Assembly: GCF_010726085.1 (NCBI RefSeq)
Contig: NZ_AP022560.1
Location: 3,162,001 to 3,226,000, forward strand
DNA from: Mycolicibacterium moriokaense
GTDB lineage: Bacteria; Actinomycetota; Actinomycetes; Mycobacteriales; Mycobacteriaceae
DNA: 64,000 bases
Reading direction: 5' to 3'
This document shows, piece after piece, positions 37,699-56,622 of this stretch. Each line of letters opens with the position of its first letter. Positions within the stretch are counted from its first letter, which is position 1. A program made the translations under genes and the position numbers. The notes under the pieces are model-generated. The model was given only the letters and a program-made list of their open reading frames with translations. It was not told the DNA's origin and ran no database searches.

Positions 37699-38304
37699 AT
37701 CAGCACTGAGACCCGCGTCAACGAGCGCATCCGCGTACCTGAAGTCCGTCTGATCGGACCAGGCGGCGAGCAGGTAGGCATTGTGCGCATCGAAGACGCT
37801 CTCCGCGTCGCCGCGGATGCCGATCTCGATTTAGTCGAAGTAGCCCCAGATGCCAAACCCCCGGTTTGCAAGATCATGGACTACGGCAAGTACAAGTACG
37901 AGACGGCACAGAAGGCGCGCGAGTCTCGCAAGAACCAGCAGCAGACCGTCGTCAAGGAACAGAAGCTCCGACCCAAGATCGACCCGCACGACTACGAGAC
38001 CAAGAAGGGCCACGTGGTCCGCTTCCTCCAAGCGGGATCGAAGGTCAAGGTGACGATCATGTTCCGCGGACGCGAGCAGTCGAGGCCCGAGCTGGGCTAC
38101 CGACTCCTGCAGCGCCTCGGCGCCGACGTGGCCGACTACGGCTTCGTCGAGACGTCGGCCAAGCAGGATGGCCGCAACATGACGATGGTGCTGGCACCGC
38201 ACCGCGGCGCGAAGACTCGCGCCAAGGCGGCGCATGATGCCGACGCTCCGGCAGCGCAGCGCGCACAGCCCGAGAGCGCACCGACCGATACATCACAGAA
38301 CTGA
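37699..38304 (+). CDS. infC: Translation initiation factor IF-3 (ATC start codon)
   Basis: IF-3 prevents premature subunit joining and rejects wrong start codons. The family's N-terminus ([20 protein letters not shown]) begins right after ATC 37699, which is preceded by a perfect AGGAGG; no ATG, GTG or TTG lies at the right place. This gives 201 aa. Both domains are intact: [21 protein letters not shown] at the linker and [22 protein letters not shown] in the C-domain. The last 25 residues are an Ala/Gln-rich extension. E. coli infC uses AUU so that IF-3 can repress its own translation; the ATC here implies the same feedback. First gene of infC-rpmI-rplT. Confidence 0.95.
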   Translation: MSTETRVNERIRVPEVRLIGPGGEQVGIVRIEDALRVAADADLDLVEVAPDAKPPVCKIMDYGKYKYETAQKARESRKNQQQTVVKEQKLRPKIDPHDYETKKGHVVRFLQAGSKVKVTIMFRGREQSRPELGYRLLQRLGADVADYGFVETSAKQDGRNMTMVLAPHRGAKTRAKAAHDADAPAAQRAQPESAPTDTSQN

Positions 38305-38310
38305 GGACAA

Positions 38311-38505
38311 ATGCCCAAGGCGAAGACTCACAGCGGCGCTTCGAAGCGGTTCCGGGTCACCGGAAGCGGAAAGATCGTGCGCCAGAAGGCCAATAGGCGG
38401 CACTTGCTCGAGCACAAGTCGAGTCGCCGCACCCGTCGGCTGGAAGGCCGCACCGATGTGGCAGCCAACGACGTCAAGCGCGTCAAGAAGCTGCTGAACG
38501 GCTGA
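38311..38505 (+). CDS. rpmI: 50S ribosomal protein L35
   Basis: A 64-aa, highly basic large-subunit protein. [20 protein letters not shown] and [16 protein letters not shown] are diagnostic. It begins 6 nt after infC and is followed by rplT 43 nt later; the three-gene order is universal in bacteria. Confidence 0.98.
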   Translation: MPKAKTHSGASKRFRVTGSGKIVRQKANRRHLLEHKSSRRTRRLEGRTDVAANDVKRVKKLLNG

Positions 38506-38548
38506 CCGCTCCAACCCCTGTACTACTTGAACGAATAGGAACACTCCC

Positions 38549-38938
38549 ATGGCACGCGTAAAGCGCGCAGTCAACGCCCAGAAGAAGCGGCGGACAATAC
38601 TCAAGGCATCCAAGGGCTACCGCGGTCAGCGGTCGCGGCTGTATCGCAAAGCCAAAGAGCAGCAGCTGCATTCGTTGACCTACGCCTACCGTGACCGGCG
38701 TGCCCGCAAGGGCGAGTTCCGCAAGCTGTGGATCTCCCGGATCAACGCGGCGGCCCGCGCCAACGACATCACCTACAACCGCCTGATCCAGGGCCTCAAG
38801 GCCGCCGGGGTCGAGGTCGACCGCAAGAACCTCGCCGAGATCGCCGTCAGCGATCCCGCCGCGTTCACCGCGCTGGTCGAGGTCGCCAAGGGTGCGTTGC
38901 CCGCCGATGTGAACGCACCGTCGGGCGAGGCTGCCTGA
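38549..38938 (+). CDS. rplT: 50S ribosomal protein L20
   Basis: A 129-aa basic rRNA-binding assembly protein with [20 protein letters not shown] and the [20 protein letters not shown] region. Preceded by AGGAAC. In several bacteria L20 binds the operon leader or mRNA to repress infC-rpmI-rplT; the structured leader upstream could be such a target, but that is inference. The stop TGA is immediately followed by the tsnR coding sequence. Confidence 0.98.
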   Translation: MARVKRAVNAQKKRRTILKASKGYRGQRSRLYRKAKEQQLHSLTYAYRDRRARKGEFRKLWISRINAAARANDITYNRLIQGLKAAGVEVDRKNLAEIAVSDPAAFTALVEVAKGALPADVNAPSGEAA

Positions 38939-38961
38939 CGCTCACCGAACGCTCTGCCCGG

Positions 38962-39726
38962 GTGGCGGCAGCGGTCAAGCTGCACCGCCACGTCGGACGA
39001 CGCCGCGCCGCACGCTTTCTCGCCGAGGGACCCAATCTCGTCGAGGCCGCGTTGCGGCGCGGACTCGTCTCCGAGGTCTTCGCGACCGAGGACGCGATGG
39101 CTCGATTCGCTGGCCTGCTGAGCGATACGCAGGTGCATCTGGTGACCGAGCGGGCCGCGAAAGCGTTGTCGGAGACGGTCACTCCGGTCGGCCTCGTCGC
39201 GGTGTGCTCGGTGCCCGAGACCTCACTGGACGCCGTGCTGGCGGATTCACCACGGTTGCTTGCTGTGGCGGCGCAGATCTCCGAGCCGGGCAACGCGGGC
39301 ACGCTGATCCGTGTGGCCGATGCGATGGGTGCTGACGCCGTCGTGATTGCCGGCCACAGTGTCGACCCGTACAACGGCAAGTGCCTGCGCGCGTCCGCGG
39401 GGAGTATTTTCTCGATACCCGTTGTGCCCGAACCGGATGCGGACGCCGCGGTATCGGCCATCAAGGCGGCGGGACTTCAGGTGCTGGCCACCACGCTCGA
39501 CGGCGAGCTGTCGCTCGATGACGTGGATCTGACGCCGCCGACGGCGTGGCTGTTCGGCCCGGAGGCACACGGCCTACCGAGCGAGCTGGTCGACGCTGCG
39601 ACACATCGCGTGCGCATCCCCATGCCGGGCAACGCGGAGAGTCTGAACGTCGCGTCGGCTGCGGCGATCTGCCTGTACCAGAGTTCGCGCTTCCACCGCG
39701 AGCAGACGCGTACACCCCCAAATTGA
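38962..39726 (+). CDS. tsnR: TrmH/SpoU-family 23S rRNA (or tRNA) methyltransferase
   Basis: A SAM-dependent 2'-O-ribose methyltransferase of the SPOUT class. Motifs: NLVEAALRRG in the substrate-binding N-domain, SEPGNAGTLIRVADAMGADAVVI (motif 1), LFGPEAHGL (motif 2) and RIPMPGNAESLNVASAAAICLYQ (motif 3, the knot). The first conventional start is GTG 38962, but the family N-terminus (LTERSARV) is already encoded upstream. The sequence over the rplT stop reads TGACG where TGATG would be expected, so an ACG (38938) or CTG (38935) start is possible. The last nine codons (REQTRTPPN) and stop come from a palindromic repeat. Confidence 0.88.
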   Translation: MAAAVKLHRHVGRRRAARFLAEGPNLVEAALRRGLVSEVFATEDAMARFAGLLSDTQVHLVTERAAKALSETVTPVGLVAVCSVPETSLDAVLADSPRLLAVAAQISEPGNAGTLIRVADAMGADAVVIAGHSVDPYNGKCLRASAGSIFSIPVVPEPDADAAVSAIKAAGLQVLATTLDGELSLDDVDLTPPTAWLFGPEAHGLPSELVDAATHRVRIPMPGNAESLNVASAAAICLYQSSRFHREQTRTPPN

Positions 39727-39756
39727 CCCAGAATTGGGGGTGTACGCGTCTGCTCG
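39699..39756. repeat. Palindromic repeat, CGAGCAGACGC family, copy 1
   Basis: Two perfect 22-bp complementary arms (39699-39720 and 39735-39756) beginning CGAGCAGACGCG and ending CGCGTCTGCTCG, with a 14-nt centre. It lies between the convergent tsnR and acyl-CoA dehydrogenase genes, supplies the tsnR C-terminus, and probably terminates both transcripts. Confidence 0.8.
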
Positions 39757-39765
39757 GCGACAGAA

Positions 39766-41004
39766 CTAGTCGTCGCTCAGCAGGCCCCGCGCCACATGGG
39801 TGATCTGCACCTCGTTGCTGCCGGCGTAGATCATCAACGACTTGGCATCACGGGCGAGCTGCTCCACCCGGTATTCCGTCATGTAGCCGTTGCCGCCGAA
39901 CAGCTGGACGGCATCCATGGCCACATCGGTGGCGGCCTGGGAGCAGTACCACTTGATCGCCGACGCCTCCGGAAGCGAGATCGGCTGACCCTTCTCCGCG
40001 GACTCGATCACCCGGAACAGGATGTTGCGCACGTTCATTCGCGCGACTTCCATGTTCGCGAGCTTCAGCTGGATCAGCTGGAACTGCCCGATCTCCTGAC
40101 CCCACAGCTTGCGGGTCTTGGCGTAGTCGACGCAGAGCCGCAGGCACTCCTCGATGACGCCAAGCGACATCGCCGCGACGCCGATCCGCTCGGCCGAGAA
40201 GTTCGACCGCGCGCTCGCGCGTCCGTCACCCGACGCACTGTCTTCGGTTTCGCCGAGCAGCCTGTCGCGGCCCAGCCGGACGTTGTTGAAGAACAGCTCG
40301 CCGGTGCGCGAACTGTGAATCCCCATCTTGCGGAACGGCTTTGACTGAACGAAGCCCTCCATGCCCTTGTCGAGCACGAACGTCAGCACTTTGCGGTTGC
40401 GTTTGTCGGCGCCGTCGCCCTCATCGAGTTTCGCGTACACCACGACCACGTCGGCGTCGGGTCCGTTGGTGATGAACGTCTTCTGGCCGTTGAGGATGTA
40501 GTCGTCGCCGTCACGCACGACGTAGGACTTCATGCCGCCGAACGCATCTGAGCCCGAGTCGGGTTCGGTGATCGCCCAGGCGCCGATCTTGTCGTAGGTG
40601 ACGAGGTCGGGCAGCCAGCGCTCCTGCTGGGCCAGCGTGCCCCGGCTCTGGATCGTCGGCACCGTCAGGCCGAGACTGACTCCCATGCCGGTGACGATTC
40701 CCATCGACACCTTGCAGAGCTCGCTGACGACGACAAAGCCCATGCCGCCCGACCCGCCGCCGAACATGCCGCCGCCCGACGACTTGCCTGCCGACTCACC
40801 ACCCTCACGCAGTCTCGCCAGCCGCTTGTTGAGCGATTCGCGGGCCATGTCGGCGATACCGAACGTCGCGAACAGCTTGCGGATGATCGGGTAGGGCTCC
40901 ATCTCGCCGCTTTCCAGCGCGTCGACATGGGGGCGGATCTCTTTATCCACGAACTCCCGCACGGCGTCGCGCACGGCAAGATCAACATCAGACCATTCGA
41001 GCAT
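39766..41004 (-). CDS. Acyl-CoA dehydrogenase family protein
   Basis: A 412-aa FAD-dependent enzyme from ATG 41004, expected to introduce a 2,3-double bond into acyl-CoA. Visible family elements: a central segment WAITEPDSGSDAFGGMKSYV and LNGQKTFITNGPDADVVVVY for FAD and substrate binding, the C-terminal helical bundle with AERIGVAAMSLGVIEECLRL, and QLFGGNGYMTEYRVEQLARD near the end. A Gly/Ser-rich insert (AGKSSGGGMFGGGSGGMGFV) near residue 75 is unusual. It follows the MpaB-family gene by 5 nt, so the two form an operon, perhaps for degradation of a lipid or polymer. Confidence 0.9.
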   Translation of the reverse strand: MLEWSDVDLAVRDAVREFVDKEIRPHVDALESGEMEPYPIIRKLFATFGIADMARESLNKRLARLREGGESAGKSSGGGMFGGGSGGMGFVVVSELCKVSMGIVTGMGVSLGLTVPTIQSRGTLAQQERWLPDLVTYDKIGAWAITEPDSGSDAFGGMKSYVVRDGDDYILNGQKTFITNGPDADVVVVYAKLDEGDGADKRNRKVLTFVLDKGMEGFVQSKPFRKMGIHSSRTGELFFNNVRLGRDRLLGETEDSASGDGRASARSNFSAERIGVAAMSLGVIEECLRLCVDYAKTRKLWGQEIGQFQLIQLKLANMEVARMNVRNILFRVIESAEKGQPISLPEASAIKWYCSQAATDVAMDAVQLFGGNGYMTEYRVEQLARDAKSLMIYAGSNEVQITHVARGLLSDD

Positions 41005-41009
41005 GCGCT

Positions 41010-42062
41010 CTAGGCTGCCTTATTGCGTCCACGCGCTGGACGGAGGCCTGCCAATGAGAACGTGGTGTGCACCAAAGACCCAGCTCGGTCCAGCAACGAC
41101 TTGCGTGGCGGCACGTAATGCATGGGTAACCCGTGGCGATCGCGGGGCGGCGCCATGAACGAGGGCGCCTCGACCAGCGGCGCGTCCTCGGGCAGCTTGC
41201 CCTGCGCCCGGCGGTAGGCCGCCAACGCACGCGGATGCAGCCGGATCTCGTCGGGCACCGCGACGAAGGCCAACTCGACGAGTTTCCCGAAGATCCGAAG
41301 CAGCACTTCGTCACCGGGCGTCCATCGCATGCCGGCCTTCTCGCGCAGCGCCGGATCGAAGATGCCCGCGGCGATCCACCGCTGTGCGCCGACCATCGGC
41401 TTGAACAGCTGATCCCAGATCGGCGTCGGCATCAGCACGAACCACGGCTTCGGGATGCGGATGGAGAAGATGTCGAGCGTCGCGCGGTTGATCTCCAACT
41501 CGTCGCGACACTTCGCGTCCCAGTACTCGAGGAATTCTTCCCAGCTCTTCGGCACGGGCCGCATGCTCATGCCGTACATCCGGTACCACTGCACGTGTTC
41601 GTCGAACAGCTGGCGCTTCTCGGCCTCGGTCAGGCCACCGCAGAAGTACTCCGCGGTCTTGATGATCAACATGAAGAACGTCGCGTGCGCCCAGTAGAAG
41701 GTTTCGGGATTCAGCGCGTGGTAGCGGCGGCCTTCGGCGTCGACGCCCTTGATCGTGTGGTGGTAGCTCTTGATCTGCTCGCCGGTCTGCGGTGCACGAT
41801 CGCCGTCGTAGACGACGCCCATGATCGGGTAGACCGAGCGGGCGACGCGCTGCAGGGGCTCACGCAGCAGGATCGAATGGTCCTCGACGCCTGCGCCGAG
41901 TTCGGGATACATGTTCTGGATCGCGCCGATCCAGACGCCGAGCATGCCGGTCCGCAGATCACCGAAGTACTTCCACGTCAACGAGTCGGGGCCGAGTGGG
42001 TCGGCGTTCCGGGCGCAGGGCCGCTTTATATCGGTCGTGGGCGATGTCGATTTCAGGGTCAT
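41010..42062 (-). CDS. Oxygenase MpaB family protein (DUF2236, Rv1645c-like)
   Basis: A 350-aa protein from ATG 42062, preceded by AGGAAAG. The DUF2236/latex-clearing-protein-type fold is shown by LTWKYFGDLRTGMLGVWIGA, VARSVYPIMGVVYDGDRA, LNPETFYWAHATFFMLIIKT (conserved His) and the YRMYGMSMRPVPKSWEEFLEY region. Some family members are haem-containing oxygenases that cleave polyisoprenoids; others have unknown activity. M. tuberculosis has an orthologue here. It is the first gene of an operon with the acyl-CoA dehydrogenase, with a palindrome over its likely promoter. Confidence 0.87.
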   Translation of the reverse strand: MTLKSTSPTTDIKRPCARNADPLGPDSLTWKYFGDLRTGMLGVWIGAIQNMYPELGAGVEDHSILLREPLQRVARSVYPIMGVVYDGDRAPQTGEQIKSYHHTIKGVDAEGRRYHALNPETFYWAHATFFMLIIKTAEYFCGGLTEAEKRQLFDEHVQWYRMYGMSMRPVPKSWEEFLEYWDAKCRDELEINRATLDIFSIRIPKPWFVLMPTPIWDQLFKPMVGAQRWIAAGIFDPALREKAGMRWTPGDEVLLRIFGKLVELAFVAVPDEIRLHPRALAAYRRAQGKLPEDAPLVEAPSFMAPPRDRHGLPMHYVPPRKSLLDRAGSLVHTTFSLAGLRPARGRNKAA

Positions 42063-42125
42063 CGGTTTCGCACTTTCCTGCTCCTCGCGTGCGCCGCGTG
42101 ATTCCCAACCCGGTGCCAGAACCTC

Positions 42126-42152
42126 ACGATAAGCGTGACAACATGCGTTGTC
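42126..42152 (-). promoter_or_regulatory. Promoter and palindromic operator of the MpaB/acyl-CoA dehydrogenase operon
   Basis: On the minus strand TATCGT (42131-42126) fits a -10 box. Just upstream, GACAACATGCGTTGTC (42137-42152) has perfect 6-bp arms around a 4-nt centre, lying where the -35 contact would be. Probably a repressor site, of TetR type by its size. Confidence 0.45.
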
Positions 42153-42250
42153 TACGGTTTCGAGGGGTGTGGCGGCACAGTGTTATTCACCCTCCACACC
42201 GCTGCTGCTCGCCTGTGACCAGGCGCTTTATCGGCCGATGGCCGCTCAAC

Positions 42251-42256
42251 TAGGCT
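42251..42256 (+). promoter_or_regulatory. -10 box of the adenylate cyclase gene
   Basis: TAGGCT ends 8 nt before GTG 42264; leaderless layout. Confidence 0.5.
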
Positions 42257-42263
42257 GGTGTGT

Positions 42264-44220
<1,957 letters not shown>

Positions 44221-44221
<1 letters not shown>

Positions 44222-46707
44222 TGCGCCTGCCCTACAGCTGGCTGCGGGAGGTCGTTCAAGCCGGTGCACCCGGCTGGGATGTATCGCCGGACGAACTCGA
44301 GCAGACCTTCATCCGCATCGGCCATGAGATCGAAGAGGTCATCCCCGTCGGACCCGTCACGGGTCCTCTGACCGTCGGCAGGGTCGCCGAGATCGAGGAG
44401 CTGACCGAGTTCAAGAAGCCGATCCGCGCGGTCAAGGTCGACGTCGGCGAACCCGAGCTGCGTGACATCGTGTGCGGAGCAACGAATTTCGCTGTCGGCG
44501 ATCTCGTCGTGGTGGCGCTGCCCGGTTGCGTGCTGCCCGGCGACTTCGCGATCGCCACCCGAAAGACGTACGGCCGCATCAGCGACGGCATGATCTGCTC
44601 GGCCACCGAACTCAATCTCGGTGCCGACCATTCGGGCATCCTGGTGCTGCCCGTGGGCACCGCAGAACCGGGGACTCCCGCCGCCGACGTGCTGGGCCTC
44701 GACGACACCGTGTTCCACCTGGCGATCACCCCGGATCGCGGGTACTGCCTGTCGGTGCGCGGTATGGCACGTGAGATCGCCAACGCCTACGACCTCGACT
44801 ACGTCGACCCGGCCGATGTCGCTCCGTTGCCTGCCGAGGGTGAAGCGCTGCCCGTCACGATCGAGCCCGGGACCGGTGTGCTGCGGTTCGGGCTGCGGCC
44901 GGTAACCGGGATCGATCCAAAAGCGGTGTCGCCGTGGTGGATGCAGCGCCGGTTGCTGCTGTCGGGAATCCGGGCCATCTCGCCGGCGGTCGACGTGACC
45001 AACTACGTGATGCTCGAGCTCGGCCATCCGATGCACGCCCACGACCGCAGCCTGATCACGGGCGGCTTCAGGGTGCGGTTCGCCGAGCCGGGGGAGACGG
45101 TCGTCACGCTCGACGACGTCGAGCGCCGCCTCGATCCGGCCGACGTGCTCATCGTCGACGACGTCGCCACGGCCGCCATCGGCGGTGTGATGGGTGCGGG
45201 CACGACCGAGGTCCGTGACACCACCACCGACGTGTTGCTCGAGGCCGCAGTCTGGGATCCGGCGGCCGTTTCACGCACGCAGCGGCGCCTGCATCTCTAC
45301 AGCGAGGCCGGCCGTCGTTACGAACGCACCGTCGACCCGGCGATATCCGTCGCCGCACTCGACCGCTGCAGCAGCATGCTCGCCGAGATCGCCGGTGGCA
45401 CAGTCGAACCGAAGCTGACGGACTGGCGTGGCGATCCGCCACGCGACGACTGGTCGCAGCCGCCGGTCAGCATGGCGGTCGACCTGCCTGACCGCGTGGC
45501 CGGGGTCGAGTACGCGCAGGGCACCACCGAGAAGCGGCTCACCCAGATCGGCGCCGACGTCGTGGTGAACGACGGGCGGGTGACCGCGACACCGCCGAGC
45601 TGGCGCCCGGACCTGCGCCAGCCCGCGGACCTCGTCGAAGAGGTGCTGCGGCTCGAGGGTCTCGAGATCATCCCGTCGGTGCTGCCGTCGGCGCCCGCCG
45701 GCCGTGGGCTGAGCCCGACGCAGAAGCGGCGTCGTGCGATCGGAAAGTCGCTGGCGCTCAACGGTTACGTGGAGATCCTGCCCACTCCCTTCCTGCCCGC
45801 GGGGGTGTTCGACCAGTGGGGCCTCCCGGCAGACGATCCGCGCCGGTCGACCACCTCGGTGCTCAATCCGTTGGAGGCCGACCGTCCTGAGTTGGCCACC
45901 ACACTGCTGCCGGGGCTGTTGGAGGCGTTGGCGCGCAACGTGTCCCGCGGTGCCGTCGACGCCGCGCTGTACGCGATCGCCCAGGTCGTCGAGCCGACGT
46001 CGGAAACCCGTGCGGTGGAACGCATTCCGACCGACCGTCGCCCCACCCCCGAAGAGATCGCGATGCTCGACGCGTCGCTGCCACATCAGCCGCAGCACGT
46101 CGGCGTCGTCCTTGCCGGACTGCGTGAACCCGCTGGCCCGTGGGGTCGCGGCAGGCCCGTCGAGGCCAGCGACGCGTTCGAGGCAGTCCGTGTCATCGGC
46201 CGCGCCGCAGGTGTCGAGCTGACGTTGCGGGCCGCCCAGCAGCTGCCGTGGCATCCCGGCCGCTGTGCGGAGGTCGTCGTCGGCGACACCGTCGTCGGAT
46301 ACGCCGGCCAGTTGCACCCCGCCGTCATCGAGCGGTCGGGCCTGCCGGCCGGCACCTGCGCCGTCGAGTTGGATCTCGACGCCATTCCGCTCACCGAGTC
46401 GCTTCCGGCGCCGTCGGTGTCGCCGTTCCCCGCGGTGTTCCAGGACGTCGCCCTCGTCGTCGGCGAAGACGTCGCCGCCCAGGACGTGATCGACGCGGTC
46501 CGGGATGGCGCCGGCGAGCTGCTGGAGGATGTCAGGCTGTTCGACGTCTACACCGGGCCGCAGATCGGGGAGGGCCGCAAATCGCTTGCGCTGGCGCTGC
46601 GGTTCCGCGCCGCCGACCGCACGCTGACCGAGGACGAGGCGAGCGCGGCCCGTGACGCGGCGGTGCAGGCGGCGGCGCAGCGGGTCGGGGCCGAGCAGCG
46701 CCGCTGA
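44221..46707 (+). CDS. pheT: Phenylalanyl-tRNA synthetase beta subunit
   Basis: An 828-aa partner of PheS. Domains in order: an EMAP-like tRNA-binding OB fold at about 40-150 ([21 protein letters not shown]), the B3/B4 editing region at about 210-390, the B5 domain at about 400-475, a catalytic-like core lacking class II motifs, and a C-terminal ferredoxin-like anticodon-binding domain at about 735-828 ([38 protein letters not shown]). It is translationally coupled to pheS (TGATG). Confidence 0.97.
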
Positions 46708-46720
46708 GGGAAGGGCCGAC

Positions 46721-47593
46721 ATGACGGATCAGCGCGAACGGAAGCGCAGTTCGTTGGACGGCCTGGCCATCTCGGCGGTGTTCCTGCTGGTTCTCGGACT
46801 GACCTATAGCGACGACATCGTCGAGTTCGTCTACGCCGGAGCGGGCGATTTGGATGCATATCCACAATGGGTCACGGCTCTGGTGGACGTCGGGTTGGTG
46901 CTCGCGGCCGCACTGCTGAAATGGCGAATGGAGCGTCTGGAACGGCCGGGTGCCGAGCTGAGGTGGCGCGAGTTCGCGCCGATTCTGTGGCGCAGCTGGT
47001 GGCCCGTGGCGGCGACTCTGGTGGTCGCCGTCCACATCATCCAGGCGATGCTGGGGGCGGGACTATGGGTGGACATGGTCGCTTCCGGGTGCTTCACCGT
47101 GGCGATGGCGCTGCTTCTGATCGACTCGCTGGCTGCAGGCTCGGGCGCGCGCAACTGGCGCGAACACAGCTGGATCGTGCCGATCGTTTTGGGCACACTC
47201 GTCGTTCAGGTCGCTTCGTCGCTGTGGTTTCCGGTCATCAACCGCCAGGGCGAGTGTGCCGACACGATCTCACGCGACTTCTTCGCTCAGATGGTCCAGG
47301 TGATCCCCATGCTGCTGGTCACGCTCGGAATCGAGTTGGGCTATCTGCAACGTGGTCAGGCAGTGCGCACCCCGGGTCAGCGGGCGGCTGCGGTCCTGAC
47401 CGTCGCGATGTTGTGCGTGGCCGAAATGTTGACGTTCTCGATGCTGGTGACCGATCGCGTCGCCTGCGGATTGGCGGCCACCCTGCACGAGTACGTCGCG
47501 TTCATGGTGAGCGTGCAGGCCAGCGCGATCGCGCTCGCAACGCTGGTGTGGTTGTTGTTGTCTGAGCGCGAAACCGCACCCGTCCAGACGTGA
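46721..47593 (+). CDS. Polytopic membrane protein, function unknown
   Basis: A 290-aa protein from ATG 46721, with GAGGGAAGG upstream. About seven hydrophobic segments are visible, starting AISAVFLLVLGLTYSDDIVE and ending with a helix ATLVWLLLSE. A loop carries two cysteines (RQGECADTISRDFF). I recognise no transporter or enzyme signature. It starts 13 nt after pheT and may be co-transcribed. It is not obviously related to the membrane gene that precedes pheS in M. tuberculosis. Confidence 0.7.
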   Translation: MTDQRERKRSSLDGLAISAVFLLVLGLTYSDDIVEFVYAGAGDLDAYPQWVTALVDVGLVLAAALLKWRMERLERPGAELRWREFAPILWRSWWPVAATLVVAVHIIQAMLGAGLWVDMVASGCFTVAMALLLIDSLAAGSGARNWREHSWIVPIVLGTLVVQVASSLWFPVINRQGECADTISRDFFAQMVQVIPMLLVTLGIELGYLQRGQAVRTPGQRAAAVLTVAMLCVAEMLTFSMLVTDRVACGLAATLHEYVAFMVSVQASAIALATLVWLLLSERETAPVQT

Positions 47594-47650
47594 CCGTCGA
47601 GCCCGTTCGACACTTGCGCCGCCCGTGGGTTCCACTGCGAGATGGGTGCT

Positions 47651-47689
47651 CGATTCGCGCCGTGAGCGCACACTCGGCGCCGCGAATCG
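47651..47689. repeat. Inverted repeat after the membrane gene
   Basis: CGATTCGCG (47651-47659) and CGCGAATCG (47681-47689) are perfect 9-bp arms around 21 nt; a likely terminator just before the next gene's promoter. Confidence 0.45.
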
Positions 47690-47704
47690 GAGTAGTACGG
47701 AAGC

Positions 47705-48073
47705 ATGATTGAAGTACTTCAAGACATGCCCGCAGGAGTCGCAGGCATTCGGGTGTCCGGGAAGGTCACCGGCGACGACATCACTGCTTTCAAGCCGGAG
47801 ATGGAAAAGATGCTCGAGCCCGACGAACTCAGGTTCGTCGAGGTCATCGGGCCCGATTACGAGGGCTTCGGGCCCGGGGGTCTGGTCGAGGATCTCAAGC
47901 AGGGCTTCGGCTCGCTGTTCAAGCACCACGGGGCGTTCAAGCGCGTCGCGGTCGTCACCGACAAGGAGTGGGTCACCCACACCGTGCATGCGTTGGGCTG
48001 GCTGGTGCCCGGTGACATCGAGGTCTTCGGCCTCGACGAGTTGGAGAAGGCCAAACAGTGGGCAGCCGGCTGA
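47705..48073 (+). CDS. STAS/SEC14 (SpoIIAA-like) domain protein
   Basis: A 122-aa single-domain protein with the SpoIIAA-like fold: IRVSGKVTGDDITAFKPEME, FVEVIGPDYEGFGPGGLVED and RVAVVTDKEWVTHTVHALGW followed by an acidic helix. Related proteins are small cytosolic modules thought to bind hydrophobic ligands or partner proteins; none is assigned here. Palindromic repeats lie on both sides. Confidence 0.82.
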   Translation: MIEVLQDMPAGVAGIRVSGKVTGDDITAFKPEMEKMLEPDELRFVEVIGPDYEGFGPGGLVEDLKQGFGSLFKHHGAFKRVAVVTDKEWVTHTVHALGWLVPGDIEVFGLDELEKAKQWAAG

Positions 48074-48084
48074 CTGTTTTCTGC

Positions 48085-48142
48085 CGAGCAGACGCAGAGC
48101 GCGCGTTATTTCCGGCGTGTCGTCGCCCTTTGCGTCTGTTCG
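48085..48142. repeat. Palindromic repeat, CGAGCAGACGC family, copy 2
   Basis: CGAGCAGACGCA (48085-48096) against TGCGTCTGTTCG (48131-48142), one G-T pair in 12, with an unrelated 34-nt centre. Located after the STAS gene and before the argC operator. Confidence 0.7.
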
Positions 48143-48165
48143 CCAACGCGGATGAATAATGAATT

Positions 48166-50447
<2,282 letters not shown>

Positions 50448-50451
<4 letters not shown>

Positions 50452-51346
50452 CTTCGCCCGATGTCGCCGCCAAAACGGCTCCGCCAGCGACGCCCGTCAA
50501 GGCGCAGGTACTCGCCGCGGCCCTGCCGTGGCTGAAACAGTTGCACGATAAGATCGTCGTGGTTAAGTACGGCGGCAACGCGATGACCGACGACACGCTG
50601 AAGGCCGCGTTCGCCGCCGACATGGTGTTCCTGCGTAATTGCGGCATCCACCCCGTCGTCGTTCACGGTGGCGGCCCGCAGATCACCGCGATGTTGAAAA
50701 GGCTTGGTATCGAAGGCGACTTCAAGGGTGGCTTTCGCGTCACCACACCCGAGGTCCTCGACGTCGCACGGATGGTGCTGTTCGGACAGGTCGGCCGCGA
50801 ACTGGTCAACCTGATCAACGCGCACGGTCCGTACGCCGTCGGCGTGACGGGGGAGGACGCGCACCTGTTCACCGCGGTGCGGCGCGAGGTGACCGTCGAC
50901 GGGGTGGCCACCGACATCGGCCTGGTCGGTGACGTCGAGAAGGTGGAAGCGGGATCGCTGCTCGATCTCATTGGCGCCGGCCGTATCCCGGTGGTGTCGA
51001 CGATCGCACCCGACGCGGACGGAGTTGTGCACAACATCAACGCCGACACCGCCGCGGCCGCGCTGGCCGAGGCGCTGGGCGCCGAGAAGCTGTTGATGCT
51101 CACCGACGTGGAGGGTCTCTACACCGACTGGCCAGATCGCGGCTCTCTGGTCAGCGAGATCGACACGGCGGCACTGACTCAGCTGCTGCCCAAGTTGGAG
51201 ACGGGCATGGTGCCCAAGATCGAGGCCTGCCTGCGGGCGGTATCGGGAGGTGTGCCCAGCGCACACGTCATCGACGGCCGCGTCGAACATTGCGTGCTGG
51301 TTGAACTGTTCACAGACGAGGGGACGGGGACGAAGGTGGTGAGCGC

Positions 51347-51350
<4 letters not shown>
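50448..51350 (+). CDS. argB: Acetylglutamate kinase
   Basis: Phosphorylates N-acetylglutamate, the usual feedback-controlled step. It is 300 aa with the amino-acid-kinase fold: [11 protein letters not shown] for [11 protein letters not shown] for substrate, and [20 protein letters not shown] followed by [11 protein letters not shown]. The N-terminal extension of about 25 residues is the type found in arginine-sensitive hexameric enzymes. ATGA overlaps with argJ and argD. Confidence 0.97.
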
Positions 51351-56621
<5,271 letters not shown>

Positions 56622-56622
56622 G

